Source: Pseudoxanthomonas sp. YR558
GTDB lineage: Bacteria > Pseudomonadota > Gammaproteobacteria > Xanthomonadales > Xanthomonadaceae
Length of the DNA stretch: 64,000 nt
NCBI RefSeq assembly: GCF_900116385.1
Contig: NZ_FPCI01000001.1
Location: 2,391,501-2,455,500, forward strand
Direction: 5' to 3'
Notes under the pieces: model-generated
What the model was told of the DNA's origin: nothing
The model's input: only the letters and a program-made list of their open reading frames with translations
Database searches by the model: none
Position numbers and translations under genes: made by a program
Part shown: positions 45,333 to 53,704 of the stretch, one piece after another
How positions within the stretch are numbered: position 1 is the stretch's first letter
Layout of the letters: each line of letters starts with the position of its first letter

Positions 45333-46373
45333 ATGTCCAATACCCCGTATGCAAAGCGCGCCACTCTGATCACCGTCAGCCTGCTGACGGCAGCCATCAT
45401 TGGCCTGATCGCCTTCCGCCAGGCATCCGCGCAGGAGCCCATGCTGGCTCCGGCAGGGGCACGCATCGCGGATGCCCCCATCCATGCGGATCACGACACG
45501 TATACCGCCACGCAAGCGCGCATCAAGGCGTTGAACGACAAGGGCATCCGCGTCGACAACTACCATCTGGCCAAAGCGCAATGCTGGCTCGATACGAGCT
45601 TCCACGAATACACCCGCAATGATCGAGGCGGTTACCCGCAGGCAGCTCTGGACCAGTCCGCCGCGCTGATCAGCGCACTGGAGCGCGGCCAGGATCCGGG
45701 ATGGGAAACACCTCTCGTCAACGGTGCGCAAAAGCTGCGCCCGGACCTATGGGCCAAGTATGACCAGTTGAAGAAGATGGACGGCTTCACTTGCGCCGCA
45801 CAGGCCACCGCCTGCGCGGAAGTGGAATTGGTACATGCCGGCAACGAGATACATGATGGCGGTTGGCGGCACGCGAAACCCTATATCCAGATCGCGGAAG
45901 ACCTCACGGCCAAGGCAGAGCACCGTGAAGCCGAATGCAGGCAGCCGGAGCAGGCTCCCACGCCGCAGACCGAGCAGTTCGATCTATCGGCCGATGCCTT
46001 GTTCAAGTTCGATCGCGGCGACCTGGCGGGCATGTTGCCGGAAGGCAAGCTCAAGCTCGATGAGCTTGTCGCGCACCTGTCTGCCGTCTATACGCAAGTG
46101 GACCGGATTCGTCTGGTGGGCCACACCGATCGCTTGGGCAGCGAGGCGTACAACCAACCGCTCTCCGAACGCCGCGCATGGACCGTCAAACAGTATCTGC
46201 AAGAGCGTGGCGTCTCTGCGCCCGTGCAAGCGGAAGGCCGTGGCGAAAGCCAGCCGACCGGCGCCACGTCGCAGTGCCGGGGCGAACGCGCCGATCACGC
46301 ACTGACGCAGTGCCTGCAACCTGATCGCCGCGTCAGCGTCGAGATCGTCGGCATCCGCCGCCCGGCACAGTGA
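45333..46373 (+). CDS. OmpA-family peptidoglycan-binding protein
   Basis: The product is 346 residues. The ATG at 45333 has GAGGAGA upstream; a hydrophobic signal segment (LITVSLLTAAIIGLIAF) comes first. The middle is helical (TYTATQARIKALNDKGIRVDN, YHLAKAQCWLDTSFHEY). The C-terminal OmpA domain has LFKFDRGDL, IRLVGHTDRLGSEAYNQPLSERRAWTVKQYL and RRVSVEIVG, with the Asp and Arg that hold diaminopimelate in place. Two extra cysteines (SQCRGE, TQCLQ) may form a disulfide. It lies 10 bases after the barrel gene and 85 before the giant DUF11 gene. It supplies in trans the domain that is fused to the DUF11 protein in island 1. Confidence 0.9.
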   Translation: MSNTPYAKRATLITVSLLTAAIIGLIAFRQASAQEPMLAPAGARIADAPIHADHDTYTATQARIKALNDKGIRVDNYHLAKAQCWLDTSFHEYTRNDRGGYPQAALDQSAALISALERGQDPGWETPLVNGAQKLRPDLWAKYDQLKKMDGFTCAAQATACAEVELVHAGNEIHDGGWRHAKPYIQIAEDLTAKAEHREAECRQPEQAPTPQTEQFDLSADALFKFDRGDLAGMLPEGKLKLDELVAHLSAVYTQVDRIRLVGHTDRLGSEAYNQPLSERRAWTVKQYLQERGVSAPVQAEGRGESQPTGATSQCRGERADHALTQCLQPDRRVSVEIVGIRRPAQ

Positions 46374-46458
46374 GTCCAGCCGATCGCGCCTCCGCGGCAC
46401 GATCGGTCTGGGTCGCAACGCGCACGCATCTGAAAGAACACGCACAGAGACACACTTC

Positions 46459-49400
46459 ATGCACGCAATCTGCAAATTCTTCGGTCGCGGTTCCTCCGGC
46501 CGCATGTCCCGTGGAGCGCCGCCTACGTGGGCATGCGCAGCAACGGGGCGCTGGCGCGTGCCGTTGCTGGCGCTGCTCCTGGTGCTCGCGCCCGGCGCGC
46601 ACGCGGCGGTGACCAGTGCCATCGTCGGTACCGGAACCACGCAGGCGCCGACCGGCTCCACGCCGCTCTGCTCGCTGGATCCGGCCGCGGCCGACCTGAA
46701 TGTGTGCACCAACGACACGATGATCTACAACATCGAGTACTCCACCAATGGTGGTGATTCGGCGCTGACCATCGTGTCTACTTTGCCAACCTGCACGGCG
46801 GCCACGCCGGGTTGCCCCGCCAACGGAATCATGGCGGTCTGGGAATCCGTGCCGCCCCAATGCGCCATGCCGGGCAGCAGCATCAGCCCCAACGGTCTGA
46901 CCTTGACCTGCGTGCGTACCGGTCCGATCAATGCGGGTACGGCACGCATCCTGCCCATCGTGCGCATTCTCGGCACGACACCCAATGGCGCAAGCATCCC
47001 TACGCCCATCACCACGGTGACAACCCCGGAAACTGCTGTTCCGGTACCGGCGGTCCCTACGTCAGGTCCCGTGACAGTTCGCGCGCAGCCGGCTTTCGAC
47101 CTCTACAAAGGTCGTGGACGGATGACGTACAGCAAGGGTCCGGATGGCGTGACGGATGGCTGGATCCTGCCTTTTGACGCCGGCATCCTGGTGCCCAGTG
47201 GAGCGCGCGGCATCGAGAACCTGGACGCGAACGGCATCAGCTGGGACGACGTGCTGGCCAATCTCACCGTCACCGGCACCAATGCCAACGGCATTGCCGG
47301 CGCTCCGGCCGTTCAGGCGGCGCTGCGGGCGAGCGCCGTGCTGTACCCGGTCAATACTTCGTCGGGTCTGAACGCTTGCTGGGACAACGGCATTGAGGCC
47401 AGCACACTGCGAGACGGCGCCATGCCGGGCGGTCGTGGAGGACCCTCGATCAATCGACTGCAGACGAGCGGAACATGCGCCGTCTCGCAATCCGGCGGCG
47501 CGGGCGGCGCATTGAGTGCGCGTATCGCGGGCGCACTCTGGACCAATACCGTCTATCCACCTCGATCCGTCGACAACGTCCCGCTGCCGGCGGGCACCAA
47601 TTTCGTGGCCGCCAAGCAGATCGGTATCTGGTTCCCGGCCACGGTGTTCAGCGCCAACTTATCGGACAACGCGACCATCAACATTAGCAACACCTATACC
47701 AACGTGCAGGGCACCAGCATCAGCGGCCAGCCGGTGGTTCAGCCGAATGTCGCCAACGACACGACAGTCGTCCCTTACACGTACCTTGCAGGTTCCGCAG
47801 GCGTCATCAAATTCTGGGTCAGCTACAACACGGCCAATAACCTGCGCGTCAGTGGAAACCATACGCAGGATGGCGTGGTAGTGGACGGCATGCCCGTCTT
47901 CGCGCGCTCGCATATGTCCAACAGCGGATCGGCGCCCTTAATCGGCTCGGTGATCTGCGAAAAGATCGACAACAGCAAGTATCACGTGTTCGAGAACGGC
48001 ACCGTAGCCGCCGACGGAGGCCATCTGCTGGCCGCCGGCGAGTACGTCATCGAGTACGGCACGGGCGGCATCAATGGCGTAGGCGAAGGCTGGGCCAATA
48101 ATACGGACTATGCCTTGGGGACATGCGCCGACGATCAATCGCCGGCCTGGTATGCCAACCGTTCGGCGGTGCCGGGCGGCGACGTCGCGATCACCAAGGT
48201 GCGTTTGCGCGCCCTGATCCCCCAACAGCCGAGCGACAACTGGATATTGCTGCAAGGCGTCCGCATGACGGCCACCTCGCCGGTGAATGCCATGGGGGTT
48301 GCGGCGGGCTACCAATGGCCGATCGGAACCCGCGTCAACAACTGGAATGCCTACACGTTCGATGGCGGCTATGCCAGCGTGAGCTCGCGCATCGTGACCG
48401 ATTCGACCGGTCATAACTGGTTGACCGGTGGTCCAAGCGGTTACACCGGAGAGGGCAAGACCGCATATCAGCAGGGCGACACGGTCACCCTGGTCGGCGC
48501 GCGCGCGGAGGTGACCAAGGAAACGGTGGTTCCCGACAACGCTGCGACCCAGGCGGTGGGCGGGCAGCCGATCACCTATGTCCTCAATCCGATTCTGTCG
48601 GCAGCGATTGCGACGCCTCAGACGTCCACCATGACGGTGAAGGACGTGCTGCCGCCTGGCCTGAGCTACGTGACCGGTTCGGCATCGCTCACGCCGGTCG
48701 TCCAGAACAATACGCCGTCCACTGGCTACACGACGCTTACGTGGACGCTGAACAACGTGGCCGTCGGACAGCCCATCACGCCCATCACCTTCCAGGCGAT
48801 GGTTGACGTGACCTTGGCCAACGGCACCTACATTCCCAACTTCACCGTGGTCAGTTCGCCACTGGACACGCGTACCTGCCAGGCTTCCGGAGGGGCTTAC
48901 GACGGTATTCTCGATACCGGCTACACGGTCGACGGCAGCAACGGAAACGTGACGGGCAACCTGTGCGTGCATGCCGCGCGCAAGGACCTGCGTGTGTCCA
49001 ATCCCGGTGGCTTCCAGGTCAACAAGACCGCCATCGCGCCGCAGATCGAGCCCGGCCAACTGGCGCGCTATCAGCTCAGCTGGATCAGCGCCGGCAACGA
49101 CCTCAACAGCTCCGACCTCATCGACGTGCTGCCCTACAGCGGCGATGCGCGCGGCAGTACGTTCAGCGGAACCGCGCGGTTGGCAGGAGCCTTGGGGCCG
49201 GTCGCGAATGACGGAACTCCGGCGTCGATCATCTATTACACCAGCGCCAGTCCTGCCAGCATCAGCCAGGATCCGAACGATCCGAGCAATGCGCTGTCGG
49301 GCGGCTCCACGGTCTGGTGCACCGCCGCGCAGATCGGCAGTGCTGGGTGCCCCGCGGGCTACGCGCAGGTCACGGCGATCCGCGTGGCGAGCAGCGGGCT

Positions 49401-52400
49401 CCAGCCGGACAACACCCAGCGGACGCTGACGGTTCCGCTGGCGACCATCGGCAATGTCGGCGGCAATCTCTATCGCAACGCGTTCACTATCCGTGGCGTT
49501 GCAGGAGGCGTGCCCCTCACGGCGGCCGTCACCTCGCCGATCGCGCAGGTCCAAGTGGTTACGGGAAGCCTGAGCGGTACCGTGTTCGAGGACCTGGATG
49601 ACGATGGGCTGCAGGACGCGGGCGAAGACGGTATCCCGGGTGTGGATGTCACCCTCGACGGATGCTCGTCCGGTGCGGACGGCGTGCTGCAGACAACAAC
49701 GCTTGCGGGCACCGGGTCGCCTGTGTGCGCGGGCGATGACCAGCCTGTTACGGTCACGGTGCAGACGCTGGCCGATGGTACGTACAGTTTCAGTGGTCTG
49801 GTCAGCGGACGCTATCGCATCACGGAAGCGCAGCCCATCGACTACGCCGATGGCGAACGCGCGGTGGGCACGCTCGGCGGAACGGCGAACGCGCGCGGCA
49901 CCATTCCGAGTGTCGTGACCGACATCGTAGTGCCGGCCGGCGCGACGGGTACGGATTACGATTTCGGCGAAATCCTGTCGCCTCCGGCCGCGCTCCCCCT
50001 GCTGACCTTGATGAAGCAGGTCACCAACGATCATGGCGGCACGGCAACGGCGTCGCAGTTCACTCTGACGGCGAACGGTCCCACGACCATCAGTGGCGTC
50101 ACGGGCGACGCGGCCATCACGGGTGCAGCGGTGCTGGCGGGCACCTACGCGCTGGCAGAAACCAACCTGCCGGGCTACGCCGCGGGCACTTACAGCTGCA
50201 CGCTCAACGGTGGCGCTGCGGTGAGTAGCAACAGTCTGGTGCTGCAGGACGGCGACATTGCCGTCTGCACCGTGATCAATGATGACCAGCCCGCAACCCT
50301 CACGCTGGTGAAGCGCGTCATCAACGATAACGGTGGTGTCGCCGCCACAGGCGACTTCATGCTGACCGCCAATGGGCCCACCCCGCTTTCAGGCGTAACG
50401 GGATCGACCCAGGTCACCTCGGCCACGGTCGCCGCGGGCGCGTATGCCTTGGGCGAAACCAATCTGCCTGGCTACACGGCGAGCGCCTACAGCTGTGTCG
50501 TCAACGGCGGGGCCGCAGTGTCGGGGAACGGAATCTCGCTGGCGAACGGTGACGTGGCCGTGTGCACGATCACCAACGACGACCAGGGCGCCACGCTGAC
50601 CCTCGTCAAGACCGTCACCAATGACAATGGGGGTGCCGCACAGCCGGCAGATTTCTTGTTGACGGCAAGCGGCCCGTCATCGATCTCCGGCGCCGTGGGA
50701 AGCCCGGGCGTCACATCGGCCATTGTGCAACCGGGCGTCTATGCGCTGGCCGAGCAGAACCTGCCCGGGTATGCCGCGACGCCATACAGCTGTGTGGTGA
50801 ACGGGGCTGCGCCGGTGATCGGCAACACGGTGACGCTCCAGGCAGGCGATGCAGCGGTCTGCACTATTCATAACGACGACCAGGTACAGCGCGCACCGGC
50901 TGCACAGTTGACCCTGGTCAAGCGCGTCAACAACGATGATGGCGGCACCGCGGTGCCCACCGACTTCATCCTGACTGCGACCGGTCCCTCTCAGGTCGCA
51001 GGCGCCACGGGGGCGGCCGCCGTGACGGCGGCGAGCGTATCGCCTGGGCAGTACGAGCTCTCGGAAATCAATCTTCCGGGTTACGGCGCAGGCCTGTACG
51101 CCTGCGTGGTGAACGGAGTAACGCTGGCACCGTCGAACACGGTGACCCTCGCCGACTTCGATGTCGCCACGTGCACCATCACCAATGATGATCAGGGCGC
51201 CTTGCTGACCCTGGTAAAGGAAGTGGTCAACGACAATGGCGGCACGGCGGCACCGTCCGACTTCACCTTGATGGCAACCGGCCCCGAAACGGTCTCGGGT
51301 GTGACCGGCGAAGCCGGCATTACGGCAGTCGCAGTGCCGGCCGGGAGCTACGTATTGTCGGAAGTCAATCTTCCGGGCTATGTGGCAAGCGACTTCAGCT
51401 GCGTGGTCAATGGGACTGCGGCTGTTGCGGGCAACACGCTGGCACTTTCCAATGGCGACACGGCGACCTGCATCGTGATCAACGATGACCAGGGCGCGAC
51501 GCTGACACTGGTCAAGCAGGTCATCAATGATGACGGCGGCACGGCGGTCGCGACCGACTTCGTGCTGACCGCGTCGGGACCGGCGAACCTACTCGGCAGC
51601 ACGGGCGACGCAGCCATCACGGGCGTGCAGCTGTCCGCCGGAACGTACGTACTCGGCGAACGCGGGTTGCCGGGTTATGCCGCGGCGGGCTGGACGTGCA
51701 CCGCCGGCACTGTGGCGGGCGACCAGTTGACGTTGGCCAATGGTGACAATGCGGTGTGCACACTGGTGAACAACGACGAACCTGCCGTGCTGGAGATGAC
51801 CAAGGACCTCGTCGGTACCGTGGTCCCGGTGGCAGGCTCGGCGGATCGCTTCGTGGTCCGTTATGCCATCACCGTCCGCCACGTATCCGGCAGCGCGGGT
51901 ACCTATACCCTCACGGATACGCCGTTGTTCGACAGTGACGCCCGCATCCAGTCGGCGCGCTATGTACGCGGCACCGAATCCGGGCAGGCGCTGCAGCCGG
52001 TCGCCGGGCCGTGGACCCTGGCCAGCGAACGCGTGCTGGCCATCGGTGCCAGTGAGACCTACCAGGTCGAAGTACACGTGCAGGTGGCCGCGGGCAGCGA
52101 CACCACCAATGATCGGTGTGGCGCAGGTGCGGGCCACGGCCTGTTCAACCGCGCGGTACTGACGGCAGGCGCGACGACACTCGAGGATGATGCATGTGCG
52201 GACACCCCCGTGCCCAACACCTCCGCCCAGTTGACTGTGCAGAAGCTGGGTTCCGTGCGCCAGGCAGAATTGGGCGATGTGGTCAGCTACACACTCCGCA
52301 TCCGCAATACCGGCAATGGCATCGCCGTGCGTCCGGTGATCGTGGATCGCCTGCCCGCGGGTTTCCGACTGGCCGACGCGCAAGTACGCGCCCGGGGTGC

Positions 52401-53136
52401 GACGCTGGTATCGCTGGAAGGTGCCCCCGGTCCCGTGCTGCTAATGACGCTGGACCGCATCGATCCGGGCGCCGAGGTGATCCTCGCCTACCGGGTGCGG
52501 ATCGGCGTGGGCGCGCTGGAGGGTGATGGCATCAACCGTGCTCATGCGGAATGCCGGCCGTTCATCTCGTCGACGTCGACCCAGACCTGCTCCAATGAAG
52601 ATCAATGGGAGGTGGATGTGACCGCCGGCGTGTTCTCGGACGAAGGCGGCATCCTTGGCCAGATATTCGTCGACTGCAATCTCAATGCAGTGAAGGACAG
52701 GGAGGAAATCGGGATTCCTGGCGTACGGCTCTACCTCGAGGACGGCACGTACCTGGTGAGCGACGTGGAAGGCAAGTACAGCTACTGGGGCTTGCGTCCC
52801 ACCACGCACGTACTCAAAGTGGATGCCCGCACGCTCCCCACGCGTAGCCGGTTGGTCACCAGCAGCCCGCAGAATGCCGGCGATGCGCAGAGCCTCTTCA
52901 TCGATCTGAAGAAGGGCGAGCTGCACCGCGCCGATTTCATCGAAGGCTCGTGCAATAACGAGGTTATAGAACAGGTCAAGGCCCGCCGCGCGCAGGGAGA
53001 GATCCGTTCGGTGCAGACCGAGACGGGTCAGCCTGGATTGAAGCTGGAATCGAAGCCGCATCCGCAGGGCAATCCACCGCAGCAAGGCACGGATGCAGCA
53101 AACCAGCCCATCGAACGCGTGCGCCATCAGCCTTGA
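46459..53136 (+). CDS. Giant secreted DUF11/SpaA-like repeat protein of island 2
   Basis: The product is 2225 residues. The signal peptide is long (VPLLALLLVLAPGAHA at about 34-49). About 1000 residues of beta-rich N-terminal region with DUF11 units lead to an SdrD-B-like domain (GSLSGTVFEDLDDDGLQDAGEDGIPGVDVTL), then six SpaA/prealbumin-like repeats (LTLVKRVINDNGG ... CTITNDDQ), two further DUF11 units, and a C-terminal module GGILGQIFVDCNLNAVKD, GIPGVRLYLEDGTYLV, HVLKVDARTLPTRSRLVTSSP. The last matches the module just before the OmpA domains of the 5581 product. The tail is hydrophilic and Pro/Gln-rich. Likely a very long surface stalk or adhesin; role inferred. Confidence 0.85.
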   Translation: MHAICKFFGRGSSGRMSRGAPPTWACAATGRWRVPLLALLLVLAPGAHAAVTSAIVGTGTTQAPTGSTPLCSLDPAAADLNVCTNDTMIYNIEYSTNGGDSALTIVSTLPTCTAATPGCPANGIMAVWESVPPQCAMPGSSISPNGLTLTCVRTGPINAGTARILPIVRILGTTPNGASIPTPITTVTTPETAVPVPAVPTSGPVTVRAQPAFDLYKGRGRMTYSKGPDGVTDGWILPFDAGILVPSGARGIENLDANGISWDDVLANLTVTGTNANGIAGAPAVQAALRASAVLYPVNTSSGLNACWDNGIEASTLRDGAMPGGRGGPSINRLQTSGTCAVSQSGGAGGALSARIAGALWTNTVYPPRSVDNVPLPAGTNFVAAKQIGIWFPATVFSANLSDNATINISNTYTNVQGTSISGQPVVQPNVANDTTVVPYTYLAGSAGVIKFWVSYNTANNLRVSGNHTQDGVVVDGMPVFARSHMSNSGSAPLIGSVICEKIDNSKYHVFENGTVAADGGHLLAAGEYVIEYGTGGINGVGEGWANNTDYALGTCADDQSPAWYANRSAVPGGDVAITKVRLRALIPQQPSDNWILLQGVRMTATSPVNAMGVAAGYQWPIGTRVNNWNAYTFDGGYASVSSRIVTDSTGHNWLTGGPSGYTGEGKTAYQQGDTVTLVGARAEVTKETVVPDNAATQAVGGQPITYVLNPILSAAIATPQTSTMTVKDVLPPGLSYVTGSASLTPVVQNNTPSTGYTTLTWTLNNVAVGQPITPITFQAMVDVTLANGTYIPNFTVVSSPLDTRTCQASGGAYDGILDTGYTVDGSNGNVTGNLCVHAARKDLRVSNPGGFQVNKTAIAPQIEPGQLARYQLSWISAGNDLNSSDLIDVLPYSGDARGSTFSGTARLAGALGPVANDGTPASIIYYTSASPASISQDPNDPSNALSGGSTVWCTAAQIGSAGCPAGYAQVTAIRVASSGLQPDNTQRTLTVPLATIGNVGGNLYRNAFTIRGVAGGVPLTAAVTSPIAQVQVVTGSLSGTVFEDLDDDGLQDAGEDGIPGVDVTLDGCSSGADGVLQTTTLAGTGSPVCAGDDQPVTVTVQTLADGTYSFSGLVSGRYRITEAQPIDYADGERAVGTLGGTANARGTIPSVVTDIVVPAGATGTDYDFGEILSPPAALPLLTLMKQVTNDHGGTATASQFTLTANGPTTISGVTGDAAITGAAVLAGTYALAETNLPGYAAGTYSCTLNGGAAVSSNSLVLQDGDIAVCTVINDDQPATLTLVKRVINDNGGVAATGDFMLTANGPTPLSGVTGSTQVTSATVAAGAYALGETNLPGYTASAYSCVVNGGAAVSGNGISLANGDVAVCTITNDDQGATLTLVKTVTNDNGGAAQPADFLLTASGPSSISGAVGSPGVTSAIVQPGVYALAEQNLPGYAATPYSCVVNGAAPVIGNTVTLQAGDAAVCTIHNDDQVQRAPAAQLTLVKRVNNDDGGTAVPTDFILTATGPSQVAGATGAAAVTAASVSPGQYELSEINLPGYGAGLYACVVNGVTLAPSNTVTLADFDVATCTITNDDQGALLTLVKEVVNDNGGTAAPSDFTLMATGPETVSGVTGEAGITAVAVPAGSYVLSEVNLPGYVASDFSCVVNGTAAVAGNTLALSNGDTATCIVINDDQGATLTLVKQVINDDGGTAVATDFVLTASGPANLLGSTGDAAITGVQLSAGTYVLGERGLPGYAAAGWTCTAGTVAGDQLTLANGDNAVCTLVNNDEPAVLEMTKDLVGTVVPVAGSADRFVVRYAITVRHVSGSAGTYTLTDTPLFDSDARIQSARYVRGTESGQALQPVAGPWTLASERVLAIGASETYQVEVHVQVAAGSDTTNDRCGAGAGHGLFNRAVLTAGATTLEDDACADTPVPNTSAQLTVQKLGSVRQAELGDVVSYTLRIRNTGNGIAVRPVIVDRLPAGFRLADAQVRARGATLVSLEGAPGPVLLMTLDRIDPGAEVILAYRVRIGVGALEGDGINRAHAECRPFISSTSTQTCSNEDQWEVDVTAGVFSDEGGILGQIFVDCNLNAVKDREEIGIPGVRLYLEDGTYLVSDVEGKYSYWGLRPTTHVLKVDARTLPTRSRLVTSSPQNAGDAQSLFIDLKKGELHRADFIEGSCNNEVIEQVKARRAQGEIRSVQTETGQPGLKLESKPHPQGNPPQQGTDAANQPIERVRHQP
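49999..51780 (+). repeat. Six tandem SpaA/prealbumin-like coding repeats
   Basis: Units of about 97-101 codons each begin with LTL(V/M)K and end with ND(D/E). Unlike the repeats in the 5581 gene they differ from one another at many bases, so they are older or have not been homogenised. Confidence 0.85.
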
Positions 53137-53146
53137 ATCGACGAGC

Positions 53147-53170
53147 CCGCCACCCCTGATGGGGTGGCGG
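53147..53170. terminator. Hairpin between the giant DUF11 gene and the convergent small-gene operon
   Basis: A perfect 10-bp stem CCGCCACCCC / GGGGTGGCGG with a TGAT loop starts about ten bases after the DUF11 stop. There is no clear T-run on either side, but the position between convergent genes fits a bidirectional terminator. Confidence 0.6.
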
Positions 53171-53175
53171 TATCC

Positions 53176-53349
53176 TTAGGCCTCGCCGTGGTGCCTGGCC
53201 TTCCAGTCCGCCAACTGCTGCCGATAGTGCTGCAACTGCTCCGCATAGAGGTCATGCACGCAAATAGGGCAACCGCTGTTGCAGCAATCGCTGGGTAGCG
53301 GCGGTTCGGGTTCGACCGGGCGCGGGTCGTTATCGGGGACGATGTGCAT
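53176..53349 (-). CDS. Small oxidoreductase-like domain protein
   Basis: The product is 57 residues from the ATG at 53349 (MHIVPDNDP). It has the CCNSGCPICVHDLYAEQL motif that defines the short 'oxidoreductase-like' domain (Pfam Oxidored-like), with four Cys likely to bind metal, then LQHYRQQLADWKARH. The biochemical role is not established. Its start codon overlaps the stop of the DUF2007 gene, so it is the third gene of an operon led by the S46 peptidase. Confidence 0.8.
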   Translation of the reverse strand: MHIVPDNDPRPVEPEPPLPSDCCNSGCPICVHDLYAEQLQHYRQQLADWKARHHGEA

Positions 53350-53702
53350 CACGGCGCTTTCGGTCGGCGTCGACGCCACGGTAGCGGCAGGCCGAGCGCG
53401 AACAGGCCGAGAACGGCCGCGCGCTGCGACCACGAATCGGTGTGCGCCGACGCGGGCTCGCCACCGTCTTCGGATTCCAACGCCAACGCGCCCTCCGAGA
53501 GCCGCGCAACCAGCACGCGCGCCTCGTCGGCCTGATCGTGACGGACGCGCAGCTTCACGCCGCCCAGTGCCTGCCGCATGTACCAGTCATTGATCGCCTG
53601 GTGCTCGTCGGCCAAGTAGGCGTCGAAACCTTCGGCGACCAACCGCCCATGCACGATGCGGGCTTCAAGCGGATCGAGAAAACTGACGACGGTGACGAAC
53701 AT
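53349..53702 (-). CDS. DUF2007-type protein with C-terminal hydrophobic tail
   Basis: The product is 117 residues. Residues 1-70 show the DUF2007 pattern: MFVTVVSFLDPLEARIVHGRLVAEGFDAYLADEH, GGVKLRVRHDQADEARVLVA. The C-terminal part has a hydrophobic stretch (AAVLGLFALGLPLPW) and a basic end. The family is called 'putative signal-transducing' without firm evidence. It starts two bases after the S46 peptidase stop and overlaps the next small gene. Confidence 0.8.
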   Translation of the reverse strand: MFVTVVSFLDPLEARIVHGRLVAEGFDAYLADEHQAINDWYMRQALGGVKLRVRHDQADEARVLVARLSEGALALESEDGGEPASAHTDSWSQRAAVLGLFALGLPLPWRRRRPKAP

Positions 53703-53704
53703 GG

